A program made the position numbers and the translations under genes. A stretch of DNA of 64,000 bases from Platycnemis pennipes (lineage: Eukaryota; Arthropoda; Insecta; Odonata; Platycnemididae), in the NCBI GenBank assembly GCA_933228895.1, contig OW121846.1, positions 145,594,746-145,658,745 of the forward strand, given 5' to 3'. Shown piece after piece: positions 10,220-22,629 of this stretch (position 1 is the stretch's first letter; each line of letters opens with the position of its first letter). Below the pieces are notes generated by a model. It did not search any database and was not told the DNA's origin. It saw nothing but the letters and a program-made list of their open reading frames with translations.

Positions 10220-13200
10220 AAGACGTCATTACGAACCCTGCGTTGACTGGGTACACGTCTAGCTCCCCACTCCCCTGCTATTTAGGCACTCCCGCCAAGT
10301 ATAATTTCATCATCAGCGCAACAACATAATGTTAATTTTCAATATGCGACCGCGTGCCAATTTCGAAGCGCATTGTGACATATATGCGATAATTCTTCAT
10401 TTATAAATCCCTATAGATGCATAGATAAAATGAATGCTCATTACTCTCATAGTGCTAGGGCGAAGCTAGGTCATCTACCTGCAAAAAAATTCATCATTTA
10501 TGAACTAACCCACGGATGGGGTCATCACTTGACAGCGGGGTTCTATCTCGAAAGAAATTAACGTATAAAATTTTTATGAACTCGGGGATATTTCCTGATG
10601 TGCACTTTGCTTTGTGACGAGCACTTTTTGATGTTATTTATTTTGAAAAATAAAATCTACTGTGAATCATCACTAGCATACAATCTTTAATTTCAGGGAA
10701 GGTCCCGATGCGCAGCAAAGACAGATTTTCTTCATGGTGACGTTGGTCATGATCACGGTAAGTTTCACTTAGACATATTATCGCTTCCACTCAGATATAT
10801 TCTTTGCCCTCCGTCCTCATGCAATCAGATACATTCCCAGCGTTGCCGAATATTGCAAAGATGTGGCAACGTAATTGTCATTATCGCTTAAGACCATGAA
10901 GAATTCATGATGTGGGGACCACGGAAAACGTGTTAAGGCATACACGGAAGCGGAAATAACAAAAAGGTCCTTCTTTAGATAATAAAGGTATTGTCGTGTG
11001 TTGCTTTCAGTGTATTCAAACCTCTACTTCGCCCTATATGCCTATTGATCATTAAATGGAAATGTTGGTCATTATGATTGTTATTGTGACCCGCCATTAT
11101 GGTAACGTCACAAACACGCTATGAATTGCACTGATTAGTGTTTATCTGTGCATCGCTACGTCTGAAGGGTTAACTCCACCATGCGCAACTTTGACCTAGA
11201 AAATAATATCAGGAGTTAGCGAGGGAAATAGGCACATAGGCTGAAGTTTTCTCTGGCTGCGGGTGAGAATTCAGTCGGAGAACCTTACTGACAGTACTGA
11301 CAATCTGTGATACTTGAAATTATTAAGTTCCGTATACTTGGTAAGTGCCTTACGTGATAGCAATAGCTTTAATTCTGTGTACTTTACCTACTATTTACCT
11401 TTGATAGTGTGTACTCTTGTAGCCTAATAAGTCCACGCATAGCGTTATTAGGGTAGTAAGTTTACCTTCGTGTTGATTGCCGTAAATTTAAAAATCCAAA
11501 TGTTGTTGGCTTTGATCAGTTCTTTAGGACAATCAGAGTATTGTACAATATCCTTTTTTGTGCAAGAGTCAGTGTGTGGTGCACTTGATTTTTAAGTGTG
11601 GTCGCGTATGATCTTGCGAAATAACTTTTCTTGCATCTGACATATGTATTATTGCTGTAGTCGAGGCTGTCATACTTTTACGAGAATTAACATAATACAC
11701 GTACATCTTTTCACTGTAGATTCAATTTTCGATCTCCCATGCTTACAGCATTCGTTGTTGCCATTTTCAAAAACACGCTGTAATCTACTCACTAAGATAC
11801 TCCAGAATTTATTTCGTTGGCCTTTTTCTTATTTTGTCAGTTCTTGTTACTCTTGGTTCTTGCCGTCCTCGTTAACAAAAACTTAAAGGAATCTGTAGAT
11901 TCATCGTAATTCAATATGTATGGCGCTAAGTAGGAGGCGAGGGAAAATTGTGGGTACGATAATTCTGCGTTACTGATGCTAGAAACTGTGATTTGATGTA
12001 TTTTTGTTTTCAGAAAACACATTATTGTATTCCGGGTTGTACTCAATCGACGGTCGAATTAGTGATATGGCTTCATTCTAAAGGCTAGCATACTGCATTA
12101 TGTAATGGAAAACGTATTTTAAGGCCGCTTTACAAACGTATTCCTTTTAGTTGGGATTAATTTTAACTAAATAAAAAGATTAAAAACCAAATTCATTTTT
12201 GGACCATTCATTTTTTAAGTCATAATATTTTATTCGTGGCAAGGACCACTGGTGTAGTCAATGAAACCTCGCGGGTCAGTCCAATTACTAAATGGGTCGT
12301 AAACGTTGGAATAACTTGTTTCGTGAAACCTTTATGGCTAGCTGGTAAGGCTGCATTTTAAGTACTTACCTACTCACGACTGCAAACAAGGAAAGTATGG
12401 AACAATTAAGTAGTCCAGGATTGTCTGGAGAACTGTAACATGTTAGATGGTTTGACAGTAAGTAAGAAATACTGATTGCTTTTCAAACCTTTGTATTGCT
12501 CCTTTGTTACACGAAAGTGCTATGATGTGGTGCTTTATATGCTAAAAAATATTGGCTAGCATATCACATTGCCTACTAGTTCTCTAGGAATACCTAGAAT
12601 GCTGGATAAATAGACTTTAAGTCTTATGTATAGACACCGTGGAATACATAAAAATATAGGGGAACCAGGGCAGCCTTTTTATTGACAAATCTGTAACGGT
12701 AGGCATCTCTGTGGATGATATGTTTCATCCTGCTTTCTTCATGTTTTACCTACGAAATGTAAAAAATATCTTTGTCTTGTTTTGAACTCTCTGAAAGTAT
12801 TTTGTGTATATTTTCTTGCATAGTTTGAATTGATCATTTCTCATGATTCATAGTCCTTTAATTATAGTTCACCTACATGATTGGAATATGATGCTGAATA
12901 TCATTCTTTGTTCATGTGTATGGGGAAAATTCTAATGTGTTGTCATTTATTGATACCTGGGATAATATATAATGATGTAATGAGCCACTGGAGGAAAAAA
13001 GAGGATTCTCACTGTGTGAGTTTTCTTTCAAATAATCAGGTGGTGGCTAATTAGGGTAAAGAGTGGGGTACTTAAATTTTAATAATTCACAGTGCAATGT
13101 ACAAGGGAAAAATTATTTTTGAGAAATAGCCTAACTTCTGCAAGAATAAAAGGTTTTCATTAAACTGGATTTATCACAAATTCTGTGGTATTAAGCCAAA

Positions 13201-14490
13201 AAACCAGTACACAAACAACATACGCCAAATTCTTTAAAACGGAACTAATAATTGATTTAACCCTATAGCTGAAATCCTAAACCTCAGAAACAGCTGCTTG
13301 CATGGCATCAGTTTTTTCTGGGATTTTGAGAGGCAGACGATCTTTTTCATTGGTGCCTTTTAATGTACAATGAAACTTGCCTCCATGGCAGCCTTGTTAG
13401 GTAATTCCCTCTTTATATGGCAACCTTGTTTCCTAAACTGAATATATTTTCTATATGATACATGTATATTAGCCCTTACAGCGGTCTCCTTCTTCAGTAG
13501 CCAATGACTACTTTGTTTAAGGTCAGCAGGCAGTAATTGTGTGACCAGCCACCAGCTTCACTGTTAGAAATATACATGTTCTTCACAAGTAATGCTGTAG
13601 TTATGAAAGAATTCTGCTTCAAATTGTGTCTTTTTGCCATTTTAAATTTGTCCAGGAAATTTTCCCATCATTCACTGTATATGGGTTGTCATAAACATAC
13701 CACCCTGCTTAGGGCTGAATAGTACACAGTCTCTGTGGCTCTGGAGAAGACAGCTAGTGGGCTGAATATTGCAGCCGCCCACAAGAAGGGAGTGTAAGAT
13801 CCTTGTCTACGGGCCTTGCACTCATGCTCACAATATGAGACCTTCCAGGCAGCACAATGCAAGTGCTAGGGAATGTTCCTGTGATGTGTTGGAGTGGCAG
13901 TGAGGTCACAAGCCATGTCATTTAAACTGTTACCTATCTTGAATTTTGTGCTGCCAAGGAAAAAATGCTTAAACTTAAACAATTATCCATATAAGATCAC
14001 CTTTGTTGATAGAAATGTTTATTTGTGAAGATTGCTTTTTATTCTATGTAAGCGTACTTAACCTAAAGATATTCATTCAAAGCAATCCATACAGTATATT
14101 CTTATATAATAAACAGTGTTCCACCTCCTTCAGTGACCATTCTTTTTTGGAGCCAGTAGTGGGCTCTTAGGACAAATCCTGCAATATTTTTGTGGTATAT
14201 CACACCCTTTTTCAGAGCGAGGAAAATCTGGAAGGGGTTGATTTTCTTGCTGGATGCTGTAAAAGATGGTACCACTGCAAGAGGAGAACATATAAGTTCA
14301 GGAGAAAGAGTTTGCTTATTATGGAGTTTTCTTAAATTGAAATGGTTTGTGCAATAGAAGCATTAGACGAAGAGTTATGCAGGTGAAGAAAGCATTTGTA
14401 GAAATGTTGGAATAAATGAGAATCTCTCTTTTGAGGCACCAAGGCAAGATTAGTCAACGAATAATGTGGGATTGCGTTGGACATAGTGCT
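10220..14490. other. No recognisable gene; AT-rich DNA
   Basis: About 4.3 kb with no domain, RNA gene or clear repeat. A stretch at 10696-10758 is bracketed by TTTCAG and GTAAGT and is open in one frame, so it could be a small exon or a 5'-untranslated exon of a gene not otherwise visible. Confidence 0.4.
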
Positions 14491-14496
14491 TTATGG

Positions 14497-14770
14497 GGGT
14501 CTTGGTGACCTTGTGGGTAGAGCACTGGGATATGGACCGGAGGGTCCAGGGTTCAAACCGCGAGCTTTCTGGGCACCCCCACCTTTCGTTTAAATCCTCA
14601 CGATTCAGTATTCTGCATGTCAAAACTACATAGGAAATTGCAGGTGGCCCAGGGAAAGGAATTGCCCTCCCCTACCCTGAAAGTGTGAACTTCACACGCC
14701 CGTGGTTTAGTATGGGGTGAGCCTCATATTACCCTCACCTATCATAACCAACGTTCGGGTTGAACAGTAA
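14497..14770 (+). mobile_element. tRNA-derived SINE
   Basis: The head resembles a tRNA gene, with an A-box-like GTGGGTAGAGCACTGG and a B-box-like GGGTTCAAACCGC near 14550. These are the internal RNA polymerase III promoter parts. A body of about 200 bp (GTGGCCCAGGGAAAGG, CACACGCCCGTGG) follows. The cloverleaf is too degenerate for a working tRNA, and there is no matching second copy in this window. Confidence 0.55.
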
Positions 14771-15251
14771 TTTTTTAAAAATGTTTTGTGGTGTGGAAAC
14801 TTGCTATTAATAGAAAGATAATGGATCAAGGAAAAGTTCGGCTAGATGGAGGAAGAGAGATGATGTGAGTATTTTAATATATAATAGTGGAGGAAAGGAA
14901 CAAATTATGGAAAGGGAACAAAAGTGGACGTTGATAATTCTGAGCATTGCCAATGTTTTTGGGAGGTTGTCATTCACACAGGGAAGATATTGGGAAAGGT
15001 GCACTGGATGGCATATCAATGCAAATGGAATATCTCAAGGTGTCATACTTCTTATATTCCAACTTTAGGATGGAAAATTATGGGAAATAATTATCTCATT
15101 GCACTTAATTTTTCTTTTCTTAGTTTACATAATCTCATAAGGGGCCTATTTGCAAATATTTAGACAAATTTTAGGCTGTTAGTCCAATATTTAAATCTAA
15201 TTTATAATTAATAAACAAACCAACTAACTATATTTTCATTTAAAATTTATT

Positions 15252-15296
15252 AGGTTCGACTGGTTTCAATGCATAGGTGTCATCTCCAGGTACAAG
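15252..15296 (-). ncRNA. Degenerate hammerhead-ribozyme-like motif
   Basis: The minus strand shows CTGGAGA in place of the core CTGANGA (one substitution), then ATGACACC, then TTGAAACCAGTCGAACC. The latter gives GAAAC-CA-GTC with the minimal 2-bp stem III seen in Penelope-element hammerheads. Stem II is shortened and stem I is weak, so activity is unlikely. Its place just 3' of a Penelope-like remnant supports the reading. Confidence 0.4.
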
Positions 15297-15541
15297 TTAA
15301 GATATCATTGTCGTCATACCCAAGTGAGGCGAGAAAGGGGAAGAGGGGTAGGGTTGGTGTTGTTTTGGGTGAAACCAACTGGTGGGCAGGGGATGGTGCT
15401 AATGGGGTCATCGGGAAGGCTGACTGTTGGGGGTCAGGAATTCTTATCCCTCAAGGAACGGGAGGAGGCCTCTAGCAGTGGGGAGTGATTCACAAACACA
15501 TTCTCATTCACAAGGAGTCCATTTTTTGGACATCTCCTTAT

Positions 15542-15832
15542 CTACATCTTGCACCCCTTTATGTTCAGGTGCAAAATTTCCAGTGCAAAGTTACTTACAT
15601 GACCCTCGTTAAGTAGATGTCTCGCGAAGTGGGACTGGGACCAATTCCCTTGCCAGAAACTTCTCTTGTGCTCCTCTGCTCTGATACGGAAGGACCTTCC
15701 CATCTGTCCTACATAGACTGCTCCACAATCCTCGCACATTAATTTATACACTCCACTTCTATCCAATGGGTCAGTCTTGTTTTTAGTTTTGTTCAAAAGT
15801 GACCTTAAACTATTGTTATTGTAATAGGCCAC
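15542..15832 (-). pseudogene. GIY-YIG endonuclease domain of Penelope-like remnant 1
   Basis: This 96-codon frame has the GIY-YIG core: GVYKL followed by CEDCGAVYVGQMGRSF, then RIRAEEHKRSF with the conserved arginine and histidine, and HFARHLLNEGH. In Penelope-like elements this C-terminal domain cleaves target DNA to start reverse transcription. It follows decayed RT sequence on the same strand. The domain alone is well preserved, but its frame is cut off from the RT. Confidence 0.85.
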
Positions 15833-16640
15833 CCTGCTTTGCTCCTTTGGGAAGAGGTTTCCAAATATTTGTGAGATGGTCCATAGTACAGTAGTTTACA
15901 CCATTGCTATGTTTCACTTCTGTTCAATTGTACAGTGTAGCTTTTGCCTTGAGTGACATTTTCTTTTTTTTACATCCTGTCAATTAGTTTTTCATTGTAA
16001 CCATTATGTGAGCCAATGAATTTAATGGTTCGTAGTTCATTTTTGAAGATCTAACACGGGAGGGGGATATATAGTAGCCTATTCAACATGAAATGAAATG
16101 AGGTTATTTTTTGTGAGATATTGTGGCGAGATTTGTGAGGGATGATTTGGTCTGTGGTAGTATCTTTTTGAAAAATTGAGAATTTGAATCCCTGCACTGC
16201 CTTAGATACCATGATATCCAAGAAGTTGAGCTTTCCAGCCTTCTCTTTTTCACCAGTGAAAACAATTTTTTATTTATTTAGTTTGTGGCACTGTGTGTTC
16301 AGTTTTTAGGAAATTGTCAAGTTCCTTTCTGTGCCTATCCAAATAGCAAAAACATCATCTATGGAGCAGAATTAATTGAATATTTGTTGTTTTCAAATAA
16401 ATTTAGTTCAAAGTTGTTCATGAACAAGTAAAATGAACTTAATTCAGCCTAATGGATTTGTCTTGGTGTTTTTGCCTACTATAGAGCATCAAATGAAACT
16501 GGTGATAAAATTTGCTGTACAAATAGGTGTAAAAGAAAGTGCTTATATGTATGAAGAGGCTAGCTTTGAGGTAGGTAGTTTTGAAGTAAAAGAATTGGAT
16601 GAATATGTAAATTAAAGAAATATGCCCTTGGAAGTCAAAT

Positions 16641-17269
16641 TTTTGTTTCACTCTGATGTAGCTGTTATGGATATGAAAGCAGCTTAAAATTTAGTGATAA
16701 GCATTTCCTGTTAATTCATTTTCATTCAAAAATGAGTACATTTGTTGCATTTCTTACCTCTTGAATTACTCTTGTAGGATTACGCACAAACATTGAATGT
16801 AATAGTAGACCTACTCAACTTCTACAACATAAATATCTTGCTTTGTTCCACAGATTGAAACTTGTTTTTTTATCATGTGTTTCAACTTGCTCTGTCATTA
16901 TCAGGTGCTAGACCTTTGGTCTTCCATGGGAAGACATTCACTGTGGATTTAACCACTCGTATTGAGATAAAAATATTGCACCTCTCCCCAGATTAGAACA
17001 GGTTTCATAATCAATAACCAGGTACAAGGTCTTCTACCTGATTATTGATAATGGCTAGGTGAGTGAGTATTCATTGTAAATAAACTTGTTTTTATCTGTA
17101 GGAAGGTCAACTTTTTTCTCATTATGATGCCCTTCCACTCCATGTTGCCTGGAATGTACATCACTCAAATTAGGTTAACATTTTCTCACTTTGCTGTTTA
17201 GTTACTAATACCTATTATGGTTTCTCTGTAGGAATGAACATAAAACAGGTGAGTGCAAATAATCTGTTA
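16641..17269. other. No recognisable gene
   Basis: AT-rich unique sequence; nothing recognised. Confidence 0.4.
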
Positions 17270-17273
17270 CTAA

Positions 17274-17591
17274 CCCATTTAATGGCCCTAAATGCTGCCG
17301 TTGTAATTATGTTTATGTCAGATGTGAATTATTAAGTGTTTTTAATTAGAAAACATCAGTATTTTCTTCCTGTTTTCCAATTAGTTGGCATATTAATATT
17401 CCCATTACAACCAATAACTTCAGATATTAGTTATTGAATATTGACTTGAAATGTAAAGTCTATGAAGAGGTATAAAAATGGAAAGGGTAAATTCCAGAAG
17501 TATGTGCATTATGTCGCTGAGTATTTTTGTGCGCTTGCTAAAAAAAGTGTTAAAATTTAGGATTACAGAACAGAAGTCTTCTGTCAAAGGG
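17274..17591. mobile_element. Possible piggyBac-type MITE (318 bp)
   Basis: The unit starts CCCATTTAATGGCCC and ends TTCTGTCAAAGGG, and CTAA lies directly on both sides (17270-17273 and 17592-17595). piggyBac elements have CCC...GGG ends and duplicate TTAA, with CTAA known as a rare alternative. The inverted-repeat match beyond CCC-TTT is weak. Confidence 0.3.
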
Positions 17592-17757
17592 CTAATAAAA
17601 GCGAGTAGTTTTGATAAAAAGTCAGCAGTAAATTAGGTTTCCTTAAGAATTGTCGGCATTGAGGGTCCATTGCAAATATGTTCGATGGTAAATGTTCACA
17701 GTTTTGGAGTAAAATGCAGCAGTATAGAACAATGAGAAGAATGTGTCTGTGCTTGCC

Positions 17758-17925
17758 ACAATGATGGAAAAAGAATTTTTTTAAAGCCGCAACCTTATGG
17801 GGCAGAGAAAAGAGGGAGGTTGCGAAAATCATGAGCTTAAAACAGGGGGAGGGGGCAATCCAAAGGGGGCACAGCAAATCAAAATAGAAAAGCTATGCAC
17901 AGGGTAAAGGAGTTCTCAGTTACTC
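17758..17925 (+). repeat. Dispersed repeat copy, partner at 55795-55945
   Basis: Shared blocks in the same orientation include AATCAAAATAGAAAA, AAAATCA, a G-rich AGGGGG tract and GTAAAGGA. Divergence is high, so this is an old family. No coding content was recognised. Confidence 0.5.
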
Positions 17926-17929
17926 ATTA

Positions 17930-18960
17930 TTTAACACAGAAATTTTTCTGCCGGAAACCTTAAAATTTCTAGAACAGTGGTTTTTCTCCAATAACATCCC
18001 AAAGAGGCCATCTAAGAATACATTCTACTAATAAGCCTTGTTATGAGACAAAACTATTTCAGTTGTATGAACTCCTCTGGTGCGCAAGATTTCGGCACAA
18101 TTATGGAAACCCTCTTTTTCCCTTATTGGATTTTTCATTGCCAGAACTAGAGCTGGGAAAAATACAAATATTCTCCACAACGTGGTACAGATATGTTGAT
18201 GACATCTTTGTGTACTTTGACACTAATGACTACTCAATTGAAAAATGCCTCAAAGATCTGAACAGCCAATACCCTCCATCAACTTCAACTTTTGTTACTC
18301 TCAACTTAAAAAGATGTGAGTAACAAATCACTCCTATTCCTAGACCCCATAGTCAAATGTCATTGTCAACCAACTGAAAAATTGAATTGACCATGTACAC
18401 GCAAAGTCAATGCATACCAACAATACAATCCCTCCTCTATCCACCACACTCACAAGGATGCCATTCCCTCATTTGCCGAATTTTTGATATCCTCATGTGC
18501 AAATCAGAATTTGATAAAGGACTCACCCACTTTAAATGGATTGCAGCATCTAATGTCTACACTGAATCATGGGCATGGGCAAAATCCTTAAGTAATGAAA
18601 GAAAAGAAGACTATTTAGAGAAAACACCACCCTTATCACTTCAAAATATAAGAAATGTTTTCCTTTTCATCCAACCATAACAAAAGGTCTGGAATCAATC
18701 TTTGGAAAACATAATTTCAAACCCAAATTTGTCTCCAGCAACAACCTTGGACACCATTTTGCCAACCAGAAATATCCCATAGAACCCCTTTAGAAGTTCG
18801 GTATACACCAAATCTCTTCCCTGGGATGCAATGCTTCATACATTGGCCAAACTATGAGAATCCTTAATACCACATTTAGAGTACACGCAGCCTGCTTGAG
18901 GCTAGGCCACTTCCAGAGTCCATCAGTTGCCCCACATATTCAGTTGTGAGCATATCGCAT
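17930..18960 (+). mobile_element. Penelope-like retroelement remnant 2
   Basis: On the + strand there is LPETLKFLEQWFFSNN near 17950, then RT sequence with WYRYVDDIFVYFDT (18183-18224), a later RT/linker frame at 18387-18680, and a GIY-YIG relic near 18790-18860 reading CNASYIGQTMR. The order matches Penelope-like elements. Stops and frameshifts split it into at least four pieces, and a conserved RT region (the MGNPLSP-type block) is reduced to GNPLFPLLD. It lies in the opposite orientation to remnant 1. Confidence 0.8.
18063..18323 (+). pseudogene. Reverse transcriptase fragment (Penelope-like)
   Basis: An 86-codon open piece carries the catalytic RYVDDIFV motif preceded by a GNPL block. 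It is the palm domain of a Penelope-type RT. The frame is closed on both sides by mutations, so it cannot give an active enzyme. Confidence 0.75.
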
Positions 18961-19270
18961 CACTATTGATGATGTGAACGTTTTAAAACATTCGTTGTCT
19001 CAGGCATGACTTGGTGGAATTGGAAAGGGTCATTTCAGGCGTGATGTGGTGGAAAAACATAATTAAAGAAGATTGGGAATATTCCACAGGATAAACTTTA
19101 ATTCAAAAAGGTAATTACTTTATTTTGTGGAAAATTGTCAATCTTCTTTAATACAAATTGGTGGAATTAGCTCAACATTGTAAATGAAGAGTGATACTTA
19201 TTATTATTAGTGACATAAATTTGTTACAAGATGACCTAGGCTTCAATGGTGCCCATCATCATGTGGTACT

Positions 19271-19650
19271 ATGTTCACAGAAGATGAAGAGTGTATAGTA
19301 ACAGATATTGGGGGAGGAAGAGGTGGGTGAGGGATTCTTTTTGGGTGGTGGATGTGGGAGAAGAATTATCCCAAAAATCAAGTGGGAAGGAATGTTTGGG
19401 ACACCCAGTGTGCTCATGACTTGGGAGGGGAGGGAAGCTCTTCCATTTTAGACCTTCCTTCCTCACCTAAGGCTCCCTATGAGAGGCTTCTCCGCACCTT
19501 ACTCTACCTTTTAACCCTCTTTGCCACCCACTTTGGACATTCTGAGTTGTCAAGTGCGCATTGGAGTCCCCAAACTTCTCTCCCCACTTTACCCTAGCAC
19601 TTCCAGATAGCTTCCTGGGTGTGTGATTGTGTTTCACAAGGGTGTCTGTA
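19271..19650 (+). repeat. Dispersed repeat R1, internally deleted copy (380 bp)
   Basis: It is nearly identical to the reverse complement of 57160-57816. The two copies share the ends ATGTTCA(C/T)AGAAGATGAAG and AAGGGTGTCTGTAC. This copy lacks about 275 bp present in the other, with the gap between CTTCCTG and GTGTGTGATTG. There is no protein-like conservation; the open frames on both copies come from sequence identity. Confidence 0.8.
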
Positions 19651-22600
19651 CTCAATATACAAACCCGAGGGAGTAAGTATTACTTTCTATGTCCTTAATT
19701 TTATGTATGTGTGATGAGTAATTGACAATTCCTATATTAGCTTGTGAGTGTACCCTTTTTATTCATTATATTTCTTCGTATGCTTGATTTTCTACAAATA
19801 TTGAGTAATCCTCTCTACCCTGTATGTACTTTTTCTATTGATATTGACTGTGTTTTAACCCTTTCCCCTAGATTAGGGTCTCCTAAAGAAAAACCTGTTA
19901 AACTACATAGTGTGGGGGTATATTTTGGGCCTTGATCCTGTGTTATAATTGTATTGGTGTTCTATTTTCTAAATGCTAACCCATACTATCTGTACAATTC
20001 TTGGTGTATGGTCATTTAACGTTGGTTCACCTAGTCAAGTACAGTTAAATTGATCACACCCTAATTTTTAAAATGTGAATCTTTATCCTTCTATTCCTGG
20101 TCATATTCACTTAAATTGCTTCCCTGCATGGTCTCCCATTTTACGGTTTGATAGTATTAGCCCCAAATGGGAAGCATTATCCTTATCATACCTTGGTCCT
20201 GACTTATGGTATTCATGTAGGTACTGTCAGTTTATGTGGTTCTATCCAAGCAGTTAAATTTGATTCATTCCTGTTTCTGTAACTATTATTCTCTGATGTT
20301 GTTCATTGAATGACACCAGCAATGAATGAAGATGGAAGAAATTTTTCTCTTTGGATTCTTGTATCTCATTCATTGTAAGAAGTAATTTGTATAGGGGGAA
20401 AGGTATTACTTATTTCTGCTTTTCGATTGAAATATTCTCTAATAATTATGAGTTGAAAGTTTTTGGTCAAAGTAAAGGAGGGTCTGAGTAGGGTCATCGT
20501 GGGAAGTGGATATGAAAAGAGAATATTTTAAATCAGAATAACATCTCATAAATGAACTATCAAGTGAGCTCCTTTGTTTGTCAATTAAAATATGTATATA
20601 GAAATTCAGTTTCGTATTGGCATGTAAAACATGGGAGTAAAAGTTCTCTTGGTGCCCAGTTATGTTAAGGTGCTTGAACCCAGGCTTTAAGATGATGTTC
20701 TTTGTAAAATTTTTATTTTCATTTGCGCTGACAATAAATGTTATTAAATAATATGCTCGGAATCGTGAAGCTTGAGATAGTTGAGAATCGTTGAGCTTGA
20801 GTTTTATTACAAGTGCAGCTATTAAAGGTGATAGGTGAAAGTGACCATTATCTTTTGAACCAACCATTGTGAGTGCTTTGTTCTCTTCATTTTTTCTCAT
20901 CAATGTTGATCTTCATTGTACCATGTTTTTCTGAACTTGGTTAAATTGTTATAATAGGTTCTACCTGCTAGAGTATATCATGGTAGATGTGAAACAATTT
21001 TACCTGTCCCTCTGCAGCTGGGATTTGTCTGATTTCCTTATTTAGTTCCATGTATTTCTTACCTCCTTTCATTCCATCCTAAGAGCCTCTTCTTGTCCTT
21101 TTGCCACTCCAATAATTTACCCTTCTCTCATGGATTGAAATTACCATTCCACACCTGAACCTTTGAGTGCTGGGGAGTCCTCCCAACTCTTGCAGCAAAA
21201 AGTGTTGTGGAGCAATATTGGACTTCTCCTGCAAGGTCACTATCAATTGTTTGTAGTTCACTGATTGTTAACAGCTGGCATTTAAATGCAGAGAAATTTA
21301 GATACAGAATGTTTGTAATTCCAAATTCTGACCATTGGTATTTTATTTTCCTATGCTTTTACTTGTACTTCATCTAATAATTTATTCTCCAAAACTCGCG
21401 ATGGGGGGAAACACACTTCAGTGGCACTACAATCTATTAGGCAGTTGCCTGTACGGTGAGCTTTGTCCTGTGGCAATTTTTAGTGACTAAAGTGAGTCTT
21501 ATTTGTTCAACTGAAGACACTAGCAGGACGGCTAGCGAAACTGTTGTCACCCCTAGTCAACTTATGGGGACGCAGAACCCGATATGCAGAGAACATCTGA
21601 ACTGCGCCACAGAAACCTTCGCACCTTTTGTTCCGTTGAAATTTTATGCCATGGTTTATGAGTATTAAAATGTGTGCACCGACCAAATTCATTGGGTATT
21701 AGGAGCCAGCCATGTTCAATTACTCATTGAAGGTACTTTTTAATACTCATTGAAGATAATTTTTCATAAGAAAAAATCAGCTGATGATGGCTACGTTAGC
21801 TAAGAAAGAATGAAAGGTAACTTTCAGAAGAACAAATAATGACATCCACATTTGGTGGTCACAAAATGATGTCCTTATTATTGATTTTCATTAATTCATG
21901 GCCTTTTTTAGCGTAGTAAAACCTGCCTTTTCCCTTTCAATGTGGCAACGTGAGATGATAACTTCGCCGGAATCGGAACCTTTTTTTTTTTGCACAACAC
22001 AATTATTTCTGCATAATTTAGGCATAATATCTAACCATTATTATTCTCTTTTGAAAAATAAAGAAATTTTTTTTGACATATATGGATGTCACCTTTGCCA
22101 TATGAGGATTTTGTATGGTATGCGAATCCCACGATCCTTTTCCCTGCTGAAATTTTTGGGAAAATCGTGTAATTAGATACATTTATCTTATTAAGTTCTC
22201 AATGATAAAAGATGTTGGGTCCATTTATTCCAAGACATTTGAATCAAAATATTTTTGTTGTGTTTGATCCACATGCATATCTATATTTTGAGTGATTTTT
22301 CAAAGGAACGCTACTAATTTCAGTGTTATTGACAATGCTGACTATTATGGATGTACATGTTTTGGATTCTTGTTATGACATAGTTACTTTGATGGTATTT
22401 TCCATATTCTAATGATTTCCTAAATTTCACCATGTAAAATATGATTTTACCGTCTTCTGTCAACCAAGTTGCACAAAAAAAACTCTCGTATCCATGTTTA
22501 GAAAATTTTTTTTTATGAAAGCGAAAAATAATTTATGAATCGAAGGTCTATGATCAGAAATTGCAATTACCATCTGAGGTAAAAGTATCCACTCAATCCT
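19651..22600. other. No recognisable gene
   Basis: AT-rich. A 154-codon minus-strand frame at 20439-20903 has no recognisable motif, and I treat it as chance. A weak hammerhead-like core (CTGATGA, six-pair stem, GAAA) lies near 21781. Confidence 0.4.
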
Positions 22601-22629
22601 GCACAACACAAAACATCATCACAAAAAAT

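Larger units (their letters stand above)
15250..16440 (-). mobile_element. Penelope-like retroelement remnant 1
   Basis: On the minus strand the order is a decayed C-terminal part of a Penelope-type reverse transcriptase (about 16440-15850), a GIY-YIG endonuclease (15832-15542), then a hammerhead-like 3' segment (15296-15252). RT signatures spread over several frames include DDVFAIW, KLNFLDIMV and FQKDTTTDQIIPHKSRHN, typical of the segment just before the linker in this class. Several frameshifts and stops make it inactive, and the 5' half is missing. Confidence 0.8.

Noticed and set aside
19275..19655. Matching protein frames at 19.3-19.6 kb and 57.5-57.8 kb that look conserved
   Set aside because: The two copies are nearly identical DNA in opposite orientation, so frames are conserved on all strands. 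There is no evidence of protein-level selection.
20439..20903. 154-codon minus-strand frame
   Set aside because: No domain, no splice context, no repeat link; its composition fits chance in AT-rich DNA.
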